Below the pieces are notes generated by a model. That model was not told the DNA's origin and did no database searches. It saw nothing but the letters and a program-made list of their open reading frames with translations. Below are positions 50,595 through 58,372 of a stretch of 64,000 bases of DNA, in pieces (position 1 is the first letter of the stretch; every line of letters begins with the position of its first letter). The translations under genes were made by a program, and so were the position numbers. This DNA comes from RGIG5612 sp017511185. Lineage in GTDB: Bacteria; Bacillota; Clostridia; Lachnospirales; Lachnospiraceae. The stretch is from contig JAFWLF010000111.1 of the NCBI GenBank assembly GCA_017511185.1, positions 1-64,000 on the forward strand. The letters are read 5' to 3'.

Positions 50595-50840
50595 ATTATT
50601 CTCCCTGCGCCATTTGTTTCTCACAAGAATAATTTTGACCTGCCAAAATTATTCTTGCTCTGCAGAAGTTGAATCAATTATTCTCCCTAAGCGGTTTTTT
50701 CTCAGCAAGAATAATAAAATGGCCCCAAATGAGGCCATTTTTCTCTAAATAATTCTCCATGGAGAACTTGTTGCGGGCAAGAATAGTTTTTGACAAAAAT
50801 ATTATTCTTGCTGAGGATGCCGCGCGATATAAGAATAATC
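50595..50840. repeat. ATTATTCTCC / AAGAATAAT inverted-repeat array
   Basis: At least three 39-bp units (near 50595, 50677 and 50749) with arms ATTATTCTCC and AAGAATAAT, joined by facing half-sites ATTATTCTT. Unit spacing is 82 then 72 bp, and unit length equals that of the ATTACTCCC family. A homologous array lies at 63712-63997. Confidence 0.8.
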
Positions 50841-50852
50841 CTGCAGCGCATC

Positions 50853-50888
50853 AAAAATCCTCCCCAACGATAGCCCTCAGGGAGGATG
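50853..50888 (-). terminator. Intrinsic terminator after the rhodanese gene
   Basis: On the minus strand ATCCTCCC and GGGGAGGAT pair around a 14-nt loop and are followed by five Ts. Confidence 0.8.
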
Positions 50889-50914
50889 ATGTTGACCTGT
50901 ATTAAGCCTGCCGG

Positions 50915-51553
50915 TCAGTCGGTCACGACTTCGCCTTTCCACGTCATGATGCCGCCAAACTCCAGCACGCGCGTGTAGCCGATGTCCGTCAGCTTCTTGG
51001 ATGCCGCCGCGCTCCGCCGTCCGGTCTGGCAATACACCAGCAGCACCTGGTCCAGATCAGGGAGTTCCGCAGGCTGCTCATCCGCGATGCCCTCGTTCGG
51101 CACGTTGATGGCGCCCGGGATGTGCCCCTTGGCAAATTCATCCGGCCGGCGCACGTCCACGATTACGTAAGGCTCATCGCCCGCCATGATCTTCATCGCC
51201 TCGGCCTGGCTGATGTGTTTGTATGTTCCAAATTCGTTTTTCTCGATCATAGTTGCTTTGCTTTCATTTGTAACGGAGACTTGCTCCAGTGGATTCTTTT
51301 TTGCGGAATACGGATTGACGTTTTTCGGTTCCGGGCGCGATGTCGTCGGCCCGCTTGTTGCGAAGCCCAGCACCAGGGTAATCAGCAGCGCATGGATGAA
51401 CCACGCGACCAGTGGGATCGCGATCAACCACAGAGGCCAGCCCGCCACAAAGTGCAGGATTACCAACACGGCCACCAGCACCAGCCAGAAGCCGCGAAAC
51501 ACCATATTCAATAATAGGCTCAAGAGAAAGCCATGTCCTTTTGCCCGCTTCAT
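50915..51553 (-). CDS. Rhodanese-domain membrane protein
   Basis: This 212-residue protein starts with two membrane helices (about 8-35 and 42-62) and ends in a cytoplasmic rhodanese domain (YVIVDVRRPDEFAKGHIPGAINVP, active-site loop YCQTGRRSAAA near 172-182). Rhodaneses transfer sulfur from thiosulfate or persulfide; the active cysteine is present. AAAGGA precedes the ATG. It is the third gene of a probable operon with the PlsC and zinc-ribbon permease genes and is followed by the terminator at 50853-50888. Confidence 0.85.
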   Translation of the reverse strand: MKRAKGHGFLLSLLLNMVFRGFWLVLVAVLVILHFVAGWPLWLIAIPLVAWFIHALLITLVLGFATSGPTTSRPEPKNVNPYSAKKNPLEQVSVTNESKATMIEKNEFGTYKHISQAEAMKIMAGDEPYVIVDVRRPDEFAKGHIPGAINVPNEGIADEQPAELPDLDQVLLVYCQTGRRSAAASKKLTDIGYTRVLEFGGIMTWKGEVVTD

Positions 51554-51604
51554 CCGCAGTCCTTTCTATATAGGAATGTCGCGCCGCGCCTAAATCATCG
51601 CCCG

Positions 51605-52351
51605 CTACATCGGCGGCAGCCCGTTTGTGCAGTTCTTCACGTGCGATGCGATCAGCTCGTGCACGCGGTCCGGAAGCGCCTCCCGCTCCTCCGTCGTCAG
51701 GTCCTTTGTCGGGATCGGCTCCAGGAACTCGATGCGCACAGGCCCGCCCTTTATGATCGGGATGTGGTCATCGAACAAGAGCCCCGCGCCGTTGATGGCC
51801 ACCGGAACGATCGGCACGCCTGGCTTGGTCGCCAGCTTGAAGCTGCCATGTTTGAACGGCAGCATCTCGCCCTCCACCTTGGAGCGCGTGCCCTCCGGGA
51901 AGATCCACATGGAGATGCCCTGCTCAATGTACTTCACTCCCTGCAGGATGGCCTTGATGCCCTCGCGCGAGTTTTTGCGGTCGAGGAAGAGGCAGTAGAC
52001 CGAGTCCATCCACCAGCTGATCAGCGGCCAGTGCTCCATTTCTTTTTTTGCCACGAAGCCCGTGCGGTCCGGAAGGACCGGGTAGGTGGCGATGATGTCC
52101 ATGAACCCGCGGTGGTTGGAGATGTAGACCACCGGCTCGCCCTTTTTCGGCAGGTTCTCCAGCCCGACGTACTCGACTTTGGCGCCGGCCAGGAACTTTG
52201 TGATCCGCAGCGCGGTCTGCACAAACTTCAGGCAGATCATGTCCCGCTTGTACCGGTTGAACAGACCCACCAGCCGCGTGAACGGAAACAGAAACGCCGT
52301 GACGATGGTGATGAGAATCGCACATATAAGAATCAGAATCAGCCGTATCAT
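51605..52351 (-). CDS. plsC: 1-acyl-sn-glycerol-3-phosphate acyltransferase (PlsC-like)
   Basis: This 248-residue membrane-associated acyltransferase has the catalytic NHRGFMD (HX4D, near 75-81), KWSTG-type lysine-rich region, IFPEGTRSK (block III) and VPVAINGAG. It transfers an acyl chain to lysophosphatidic acid to make phosphatidic acid in phospholipid synthesis. One N-terminal TM helix is visible. GAGG lies seven bases before the ATG. It sits between the zinc-ribbon permease and rhodanese genes on the same strand; the functional link among these is not obvious. Confidence 0.9.
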   Translation of the reverse strand: MIRLILILICAILITIVTAFLFPFTRLVGLFNRYKRDMICLKFVQTALRITKFLAGAKVEYVGLENLPKKGEPVVYISNHRGFMDIIATYPVLPDRTGFVAKKEMEHWPLISWWMDSVYCLFLDRKNSREGIKAILQGVKYIEQGISMWIFPEGTRSKVEGEMLPFKHGSFKLATKPGVPIVPVAINGAGLLFDDHIPIIKGGPVRIEFLEPIPTKDLTTEEREALPDRVHELIASHVKNCTNGLPPM

Positions 52352-52411
52352 TTCAAAACCTCACTGATTGGTGAAACCCCGTTGCTTCAAATTTATTCGG
52401 GCGGACCCGCG

Positions 52412-54538
52412 TTACTTCAGATATCTTTCCCGTGCCGACAAACCCGCATGCATCAGGAAGAATGCTGCCAGGATGATCGTCAGCGCGAACGCCGGCGCGA
52501 CGGCCAGGAATGGGTAGCTTACCAGGTATTCCTGACTGGATGCCAGCAGCGTGCCCAGCGTCTGCATGTGCGGAAAATAGCTCAACAGCCCGGACATGCC
52601 CATGATGGTAATGCCAATGACGGCGATGCAGAAAGTGTGGACGACCTGCTCAAGCACCGGCAGGATAAGCGATGTCTTTTCGCCCGGGTGCGCCTTCTTT
52701 GCTTTGATGGCGCCGGCCAGCCGGTCCGCGATGCCGCCCCACCCGTAAAGTCCCACCAGGACCATCGCCGGGATGATCGAGCCGCGAATAATCAAAAGTA
52801 TAAAGATCATGATCGCCAACGGTGCGCCAAAGCCAAAGATGTAGCGGATCGCTTTGAAGACTTCCGCGCCGCCGCCGCGCAGGAAGCCGGCCAGCAGACC
52901 GAATCCCACGCCCAGGATGATGGCGATGATGGTGTTAACAAATGCTCCAAGAATGGTATAAAAGACACCGCTCGCCAGAAGCGCGTAGATGTCGCGCCCC
53001 ATCCCATCGGTTCCGAGGATGTGGCCGCGCTGGCCCGGTGCAAGGAACGCGCCGTTGATGTCGATCTCCTCAGGTGTGTGGGTGGATGTGAACGCCATAG
53101 CGATGGCACCTGCCACGACCACCCCCGCGCAGATGATGCCGATGATCAGCAGCACCTTGCCGGATTTATCTTTTTTGATCTGGCCGCGTGCGCCTGCGAA
53201 TGCAGATGTTCCGCTTTGGCCGCGTGCGCCAGCGAATGCAGATGTTCCGCTTTGGCCGGCGGCCGCGCCTGTCTGGCTGCTAACTTTGAAGCGCACGCCA
53301 AAGACCTGCTCGGTCGGATCGCCTCCTGCTGCCAGCGACGCGATAATATCGTTGATCAGTTTCAGCAGAAGGATCAGGATCATCAGCGCCAGCACGCCCG
53401 TGAAAAGTGTCGATACATCCATGTTCATGATTGACCGCTGCGTCAGATATCCCAGGCCAGGAACCATGAACATCCACTCCACGATAACTTCAAACAGCAC
53501 GATGATGACAATATGGTCGGCGATCCACGCTGCCACGGCGCCGATGCCGCCCGCGAATGTGGTCCGGTGCCCGTTGCTGACAGCGGCGTTCATCAGGAAG
53601 CCCGCCAGCGGCAGGATCATCGTGAGCATCGGCAGGATCATGCCGATCATGTCGTTGCTGCGGACCGGAAGAAGTCTGGTCTGCACCGCAAATGTTTCTA
53701 TTAAGATATAGCCCAGTGACATCGGCACGAAGGCGCGCAGGATCACGGAGATCACGCGGACGACGTTTTTGCCCGTGTGGCCTTTGGCCAGTCCGGCCAG
53801 CATGCCGATGATGAATGCGATGATGAGTGATGCGATGAGTATGAATGCAGTAGCGCCGAGTCCCCCCAGGACTCTGTCCATGCCGCGCGAATAATCGCCG
53901 CCGATGCGCGGGAATGCAATTCTCAGCAGGAACGCGCTTGCGATGGCGATGACCAGCGCAATTCCAAAGAACAGCAGCCGCTTGAGGATGTACTTGCCGC
54001 GCCCATCACGAGGGGTGGCCGCCTTGCTGACTGCCGTCTGGCTGCGATGACTGTCCGCATACATTTGCGCAGCGTCAGGCTGTGCTTGTGTATTTGCAGC
54101 TGCTGTCGCCTGTGTGCTTGCCCCTGCTGCATAGGCTGCCGCGCCTGTTTGTCTTGACTGCTGTGCTGCGGCATGTGATATCCCCGCGTTTTCTGGCTTG
54201 ATGCCAACATCAAATGGAGGCTCAACGATCGGCGGATCAATATCCAGCTGAATGTTTGATGCCGGTTGCGACGGCTGTGTGTTAGCAGGTGCCCCATCAT
54301 TGGTCAATGTAAGATGCGGCTTCATCGCCTGCTGCGATGGCTGTGACTCGTTAGGCAGCTCAAGTTTGATTTGTGGCTGCGATGGCTTTTGTGGTGCCTC
54401 GTGCATCGCCGGCTGCGACGGCTTTTGTGGTGCCTCGCGCATCGCCGGCTGCTTCTGTGCGCTCAGCGGCACGCCGCAGTTCGTACAGAACTTCGAGCCC
54501 TCTTCAATCTTTGCCCCACAATTACTGCAATACATCAT
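52412..54538 (-). CDS. Zinc-ribbon protein fused to DppB- and DppC-like permease domains
   Basis: This 708-residue protein starts with a zinc ribbon (CSNCGAKIEEGSKFCTNCG, 4 Cys). A Gln/Pro/Ala-rich linker with repeated EAPQKPSQP follows. Next come about 6 TM helices of the DppB-permease type, a short cytoplasmic stretch with the repeated element SGTSAFAGARGQ, and a second permease half of the DppC type (HILGTDGMGRDIYALL, the DppC hallmark, then 5-6 TM helices). Dipeptide/oligopeptide permeases are normally two proteins, so this one chain carries both halves plus a putative metal-binding head. No ATPase or binding protein is adjacent. The start at 54538 has AGGGGGG upstream. Confidence 0.8.
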   Translation of the reverse strand: MMYCSNCGAKIEEGSKFCTNCGVPLSAQKQPAMREAPQKPSQPAMHEAPQKPSQPQIKLELPNESQPSQQAMKPHLTLTNDGAPANTQPSQPASNIQLDIDPPIVEPPFDVGIKPENAGISHAAAQQSRQTGAAAYAAGASTQATAAANTQAQPDAAQMYADSHRSQTAVSKAATPRDGRGKYILKRLLFFGIALVIAIASAFLLRIAFPRIGGDYSRGMDRVLGGLGATAFILIASLIIAFIIGMLAGLAKGHTGKNVVRVISVILRAFVPMSLGYILIETFAVQTRLLPVRSNDMIGMILPMLTMILPLAGFLMNAAVSNGHRTTFAGGIGAVAAWIADHIVIIVLFEVIVEWMFMVPGLGYLTQRSIMNMDVSTLFTGVLALMILILLLKLINDIIASLAAGGDPTEQVFGVRFKVSSQTGAAAGQSGTSAFAGARGQSGTSAFAGARGQIKKDKSGKVLLIIGIICAGVVVAGAIAMAFTSTHTPEEIDINGAFLAPGQRGHILGTDGMGRDIYALLASGVFYTILGAFVNTIIAIILGVGFGLLAGFLRGGGAEVFKAIRYIFGFGAPLAIMIFILLIIRGSIIPAMVLVGLYGWGGIADRLAGAIKAKKAHPGEKTSLILPVLEQVVHTFCIAVIGITIMGMSGLLSYFPHMQTLGTLLASSQEYLVSYPFLAVAPAFALTIILAAFFLMHAGLSARERYLK

Positions 54539-54677
54539 CGTCCCCCCTAATAACTTATCCATAAAATACATATTTAGACATAGTTATTATATCACGTTCT
54601 ATATATGTAGTGGTTTTTTTCGTTCAGCATATTCTTTCGATAAATCATTATGGTCCAATCATAGCTTTCTCTAGATT

Positions 54678-55001
54678 GGACCAATACGAAATACGTTCTT
54701 CTTTGGTCCAATTTTCTTTTTTCTTTATTTGGACCAATACGAAATTCGTTCTTCCTTGGTCCAATGATCTCTTTTCTTCGTTTGGACCAATACGAAATTC
54801 ATTCTTTTTTGGTCCATTTATCTCTTTTCTTCGTTTGGACCAATTCGAATTACATTCACCTTTGGTCCATTTATCTCTTTTCTTTATTTGGACCAATTCG
54901 AAATTCGTTCTTCTTTGGTCCATTTATCTCTTTTCTTTATTTGGACCAATTCGAATTACATTCTCCTTTGGTCCATTTATCTATTTTCTTTATTTGGACC
55001 A
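54678..55001. repeat. 53-bp tandem array of TTGGTCCA / TGGACCAA inverted repeats
   Basis: GGACCAA boxes start at 54678, 54731, 54784, 54837, 54890, 54943 and 54996, and GGTCCA boxes at 54705, 54758, 54811, 54864, 54917 and 54970, all spaced by exactly 53 bp. Facing boxes are 26 bp apart. All three plus frames are free of stops over much of the array, but 53 is not a multiple of 3, so it is not a coding repeat. It lies upstream of the zinc-ribbon permease gene. Confidence 0.9.
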
Positions 55002-55020
55002 ATTCCCTCTCCCGCAACAT

Positions 55021-55050
55021 AAAAAAGCGCCTCGGGGAAGGCGCCTTTTT
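55021..55050. terminator. Bidirectional intrinsic terminator
   Basis: AAAAAAGCGCC and GGCGCCTTTTT pair around CTCGGGGAAG, giving T-runs on both strands. It borders the 53-bp array on the right. Confidence 0.85.
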
Positions 55051-55245
55051 ATTGGTTTATTGATTGTATAATAAAAAAGGGAGGTGAGAATTTCAGTGAG
55101 TTTCACTTAATTTCTGTCTGTATGATACTGCCGGTCTGTGAACTAAAAATGTTTGAATTGTGAACTATTTGTGTCCTCATTTGTCCTCATCTATATCATC
55201 AGCGGGAGGAGGCAAGGAAGCGCAGCCGCTTTTATTCCATAAACA

Positions 55246-55273
55246 AAAGCCGCTGTGTAACGCAGCGGCTTTC
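55246..55273 (-). terminator. Intrinsic terminator after the ABM monooxygenase-like gene
   Basis: AAGCCGCTG and CAGCGGCTT pair around CGTTACA and are followed by TTGTTT on the minus strand. The stretch 55051-55245 holds no clear gene. Confidence 0.8.
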
Positions 55274-55292
55274 TCTGATTGCTATTTAAAAT

Positions 55293-55580
55293 TTAGTATT
55301 CCACTTCCTGATACAGTGCGATGCTCTTCTCTTCGGCCATGACGCCCAGCTTTGGCACCAGGGTCCGAAAATGCTCAGATGCGTTGTGCTTGTCGATGGC
55401 ATCCTGATCTTTCCAGATCTCGATCATGGCAAACGCGCGAGGATTGTTGATGTCCTGATTTAATGTATAAGTGATGTTCCCCTCCTCGGCGGCAGAGCGC
55501 TCCACCAGCTCTCTTGCGCCTTCTTTGTAGGCTTCTTCCATTCCTTCTTTTACAACAGTTCTTGCGACAATCTTAATCAT
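55293..55580 (-). CDS. ABM-domain quinol monooxygenase-like protein
   Basis: This 95-residue protein has the small ferredoxin-like antibiotic biosynthesis monooxygenase (ABM/YgiN) fold: IKIVARTVVKEGMEEAY, NITYTLNQDINNPRAFAMIEIWKD and NASEHFRTLVPKL. Members act as dimers that oxidise quinols or degrade heme without a cofactor, or act simply as small binding proteins. AAAGGAGG precedes the ATG at 55580. It is followed by a terminator and preceded by the repeats at 55612-55700 and the DegV gene. Confidence 0.85.
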   Translation of the reverse strand: MIKIVARTVVKEGMEEAYKEGARELVERSAAEEGNITYTLNQDINNPRAFAMIEIWKDQDAIDKHNASEHFRTLVPKLGVMAEEKSIALYQEVEY

Positions 55581-55611
55581 TTTTCCTCCTTTCGCGTTGT
55601 GCGCGCAGGTC

Positions 55612-55700
55612 TTCCCCACGCAGCTCGCGATGACTTCCCCACGCAGCTTGCGATGACTTCCGCCCCCGAAGCTCGTGCAGCTTGCGATGACTTCCGCCTT
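55612..55700. repeat. Short GCGATGACTTCC repeats
   Basis: GCGATGACTTCC occurs three times (55627, 55650, 55685), preceded by GCAGCT(C/T). The complement contains GTCATCGCGAGCTGC, the same core as in the 50044-50165 block, so it is part of a dispersed repeat family. Confidence 0.6.
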
Positions 55701-55706
55701 GCGAAT

Positions 55707-56555
55707 CTACTCCTTCCGCATAAACATCACACCCAGTGTGTTCGGGCCGCAGTGCGAGGTGACGGTGGATCCCGCGGTAGTATCCAGGACCTCCTCCACA
55801 TCCGGCACAAGTTCTTTGACACGGGCGATGACCATATCGACCACCTCGGATGAACAGCGCGTGTGCGTCACAAAGATCCGGTGCGGGTCGATATCCGTCC
55901 GGCCGCTCAGGCGGGCATCCACGTACTGCATCAGCGCACGCTCGATCCGGCCGCGATACTTTTGCTGCGGACCCATCCTGCCGTCCTTCACTTCGATGCA
56001 CGGTTTGATCTTCAGAAGCGTTGCGCCTAGAGCGCTCAGCCCGCTGCATCGTCCGCCTTTGTGAAGATAATCCAGGCTGTCGACGACAAAGCTGGCTTCT
56101 ACCTTATCCACAGCTTCCGAGCAGACTTCCGCGATCCGGTCAGCGCTGTAACCCTGCTGCGCCATCTCCGCACCCTTGAGCACCAGGAGCCCCTGGCCTC
56201 CGGACAGATTCTGGGAATCCACAATATAAACATTCTGGAATGCCTTCGCGGCAAAGTAGGCGTTTTGACAAGTGGACGAAAAGCCGCTTCCCAGGCAAAA
56301 GTGAACCACGCTGTATCCCTTGGCAACCTCCTGCGAAAAGAAGAGCCGGTAGTCGGTCGCGTTGACAGCGCTGGTTTTTGGAAGGACGCCGGTCTCATCG
56401 ACAAAGGAATAAATATCCTCCGGATGAATGTCGACCATGTCCTTGCCGTCGCGCTCTCCCAGCGTCACGGTGACGGGAAGGAGATCAATATTATATTTTT
56501 CCAGCAGTTCCGGCGAAAGGTCGCAGGTACTGTCTGATGTAATTTTAACTTTCAA
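55707..56555 (-). CDS. DegV-family fatty-acid-binding protein
   Basis: This 282-residue protein is a complete DegV-family member: KITSDSTCDLSPELLEKYNIDLLPVTV at the N-terminus, TSAVNATDYRLFF, VDSQNLSGGQGLLVLKGAEMA and a late CGPNTLGVMF. DegV proteins bind fatty acids and, in some Gram-positives, supply them to the FakA kinase; no FakA is adjacent. The start is a TTG at 56555 with AAAGGGGAAA upstream. It is a monocistronic gene by its surroundings. Confidence 0.9.
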   Translation of the reverse strand: MKVKITSDSTCDLSPELLEKYNIDLLPVTVTLGERDGKDMVDIHPEDIYSFVDETGVLPKTSAVNATDYRLFFSQEVAKGYSVVHFCLGSGFSSTCQNAYFAAKAFQNVYIVDSQNLSGGQGLLVLKGAEMAQQGYSADRIAEVCSEAVDKVEASFVVDSLDYLHKGGRCSGLSALGATLLKIKPCIEVKDGRMGPQQKYRGRIERALMQYVDARLSGRTDIDPHRIFVTHTRCSSEVVDMVIARVKELVPDVEEVLDTTAGSTVTSHCGPNTLGVMFMRKE

Positions 56556-56999
56556 GTGTTTTCCCCTTTGCAGGAATCTTTATTGGTAAAGGCCCCTCGG
56601 AATATTTATCCCGAAATATATTCCCTGAAATATATTCCCCGAAATAATACCTTCCCCAAAAAAGTAACTATATAACTATATCGATTTTATTCTGTGATTA
56701 CAATACATTTTTTTATGGTCGATGCAGCGGCTCTTTTTATGAAGTATCAGGAACGCGCAGCACCAGGCATGAGCCGCATCGCGTGCAGGGACCACCGACG
56801 CACATGCAAGCAGAAATCATCTTCCCTCAATAGAAAAGGGCGACGGTGCCCGGACCGGTACTGCGCCCTTGCGGCATACTAACAAATCTTCTATAATAAA
56901 AACGAGTTCTATATAGGTAACTTCAAAACATCGATAGAAGCATCAAGGTTTTAACACATCCCCGGCAATGATTTAGCGGGATGAGAAAGGGAGTGTGTT
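56556..56999. other. 444-bp intergenic region between divergent genes
   Basis: This holds the promoters of DegV (minus) and of the OFA transporter (plus). A poly-T/A-rich part (56630-56720) and a GC-rich part (56750-56880) with a GGGCG...CGCCC-type hairpin are visible. I see no convincing gene and no consensus promoter that I would trust. Confidence 0.4.
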
Positions 57000-58358
57000 G
57001 TGTTCAAGAAAAAAGATGTGAATGCAATGGCGGACGGCAACAAGAACTCGGTTTTTAATTTCGGATCGGGGTGGATCATCATCATCTACTGCCTGCTGAT
57101 GTTCTGGTTTTATGTGGGCATGTGCAACGACGGATCCAATGCATCTGTACCGGCAATCGCCGCAAAACTTCGTGTAGAAAACAGTACTCTATTAACAATG
57201 AATTCCATCGCCGGCCTTGTGGGCGTTGCATTTTTCGTGCTGCTCGGCCAGCTGAACCGGAAGATCGGAGCCAGATGGCTTTCCGGCATCCTGTGCATCA
57301 TCGCTGGACTCTCGTACATCGGCCTGGGCAACTCCACCAGCGTCGGGATGTATCTGGTCTGCATGTGCCTGGTCACCGGATCGATCATGTCCGCCGGCTA
57401 CATCTGCGGCGGCGCGCTGGTCGCCCAATGGTTCCCTAAGAAGAAAGGCGTGGTCATGGGCTATACGACCATGGGCCACAACCTGGCGTCGGCCTTTTAC
57501 GTGCTGCTTCTGGCCGCGCTCATCAGCAGCTTTTACATCACCGGCGGCGTGCTGCCAATCGGCATCGCCTGCATCATCCTGGGCATCCTGGGCATGATCT
57601 TTGTGCGGAACACCCCGGAGGAGCGGCACATCAACCCGGATAACGTTTCGGACAAAGTATTTAAAGAAGAATACATCGTCAACGAGGACGATGAAGATGG
57701 CGGCTGGACTGTGAAGAAACTTTTAACGCGGCCGATGACATGGATGGTCGCTATCACCACCGGCCTCTTCCAGATCTGCTCCGTCGGCGTCATGAGTCAG
57801 CTGGTGCTGCGAAACGAGGAGCTGGGCTTCTCCGCCAACACGGCCATGATCATTATGATGGTTCTCGCGCTGGTCGGCGTTGCCGGATCGTTTGTCATCG
57901 GCGTGCTGGATGACAAACTCGGCACAAAGAAGACCATGATCTACTTTGGCATCTGGTATGCGCTCGCGCTGGTGCTCAACTTCACCAACATCATGCCGCT
58001 CGTGTATGTGTCGCTGTTTATGATCGCAATCGGCATCGGCGGTTCCGCAAACTTTACGACATCGCTTCCGACATCCGTTTTCGGACGGCAGGGATTCAGC
58101 AAGGTCAACAGTGTGGTCTTCCCTATCCAGGGTGCCGTGACGGCGCTGCAGTTTTTGATCAACGCCATCGTGCAGAAGGTGACCGGCGGCCAGATCCGTT
58201 ACGCATATCTGATCTTCGTCGTGGTCGCTGTGATCAACATCATTCTGGTCACGCGCGTGAACGAGCATAAATATAATCGTGATTATCTGAAACAGAACGG
58301 TATGGAAAAAGAGCTGCAGGAAGTGGAAGCGTTCCTGGCAAAAACAGACAGCAAGTAA
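57000..58358 (+). CDS. OFA-type MFS transporter
   Basis: This 452-residue protein has about 12 TM helices, a large cytoplasmic loop around residues 215-240 (EEYIVNEDDEDGGWTVKKLL) and OFA-family-type segments (YICGGALVAQWFPKKKGVVMGYTTMG and FGRQGFSKVNSVVFPIQGA). OFA transporters exchange oxalate, formate or other small acids; the substrate is unknown. The start is a GTG at 57000 with AAGGGAG upstream; no ATG fits. The solute-binding lipoprotein gene follows after 14 bp. Confidence 0.85.
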   Translation: MFKKKDVNAMADGNKNSVFNFGSGWIIIIYCLLMFWFYVGMCNDGSNASVPAIAAKLRVENSTLLTMNSIAGLVGVAFFVLLGQLNRKIGARWLSGILCIIAGLSYIGLGNSTSVGMYLVCMCLVTGSIMSAGYICGGALVAQWFPKKKGVVMGYTTMGHNLASAFYVLLLAALISSFYITGGVLPIGIACIILGILGMIFVRNTPEERHINPDNVSDKVFKEEYIVNEDDEDGGWTVKKLLTRPMTWMVAITTGLFQICSVGVMSQLVLRNEELGFSANTAMIIMMVLALVGVAGSFVIGVLDDKLGTKKTMIYFGIWYALALVLNFTNIMPLVYVSLFMIAIGIGGSANFTTSLPTSVFGRQGFSKVNSVVFPIQGAVTALQFLINAIVQKVTGGQIRYAYLIFVVVAVINIILVTRVNEHKYNRDYLKQNGMEKELQEVEAFLAKTDSK

Positions 58359-58372
58359 GATTGGAGAACACT

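Noticed and set aside
51533..53434. 633-residue open frame on the plus strand opposite plsC and the permease gene
   Set aside because: Its translation is low-complexity His/Arg/Gln/Asp-rich without domains, and it lies antisense to two clearly recognisable genes in GC-rich DNA where stop codons are rare.
54610..55071. Long open frames on both strands through the 53-bp array
   Set aside because: The repeat length is not a multiple of three and all plus frames are open because the unit lacks stops; the peptides are cyclic permutations of the repeat.
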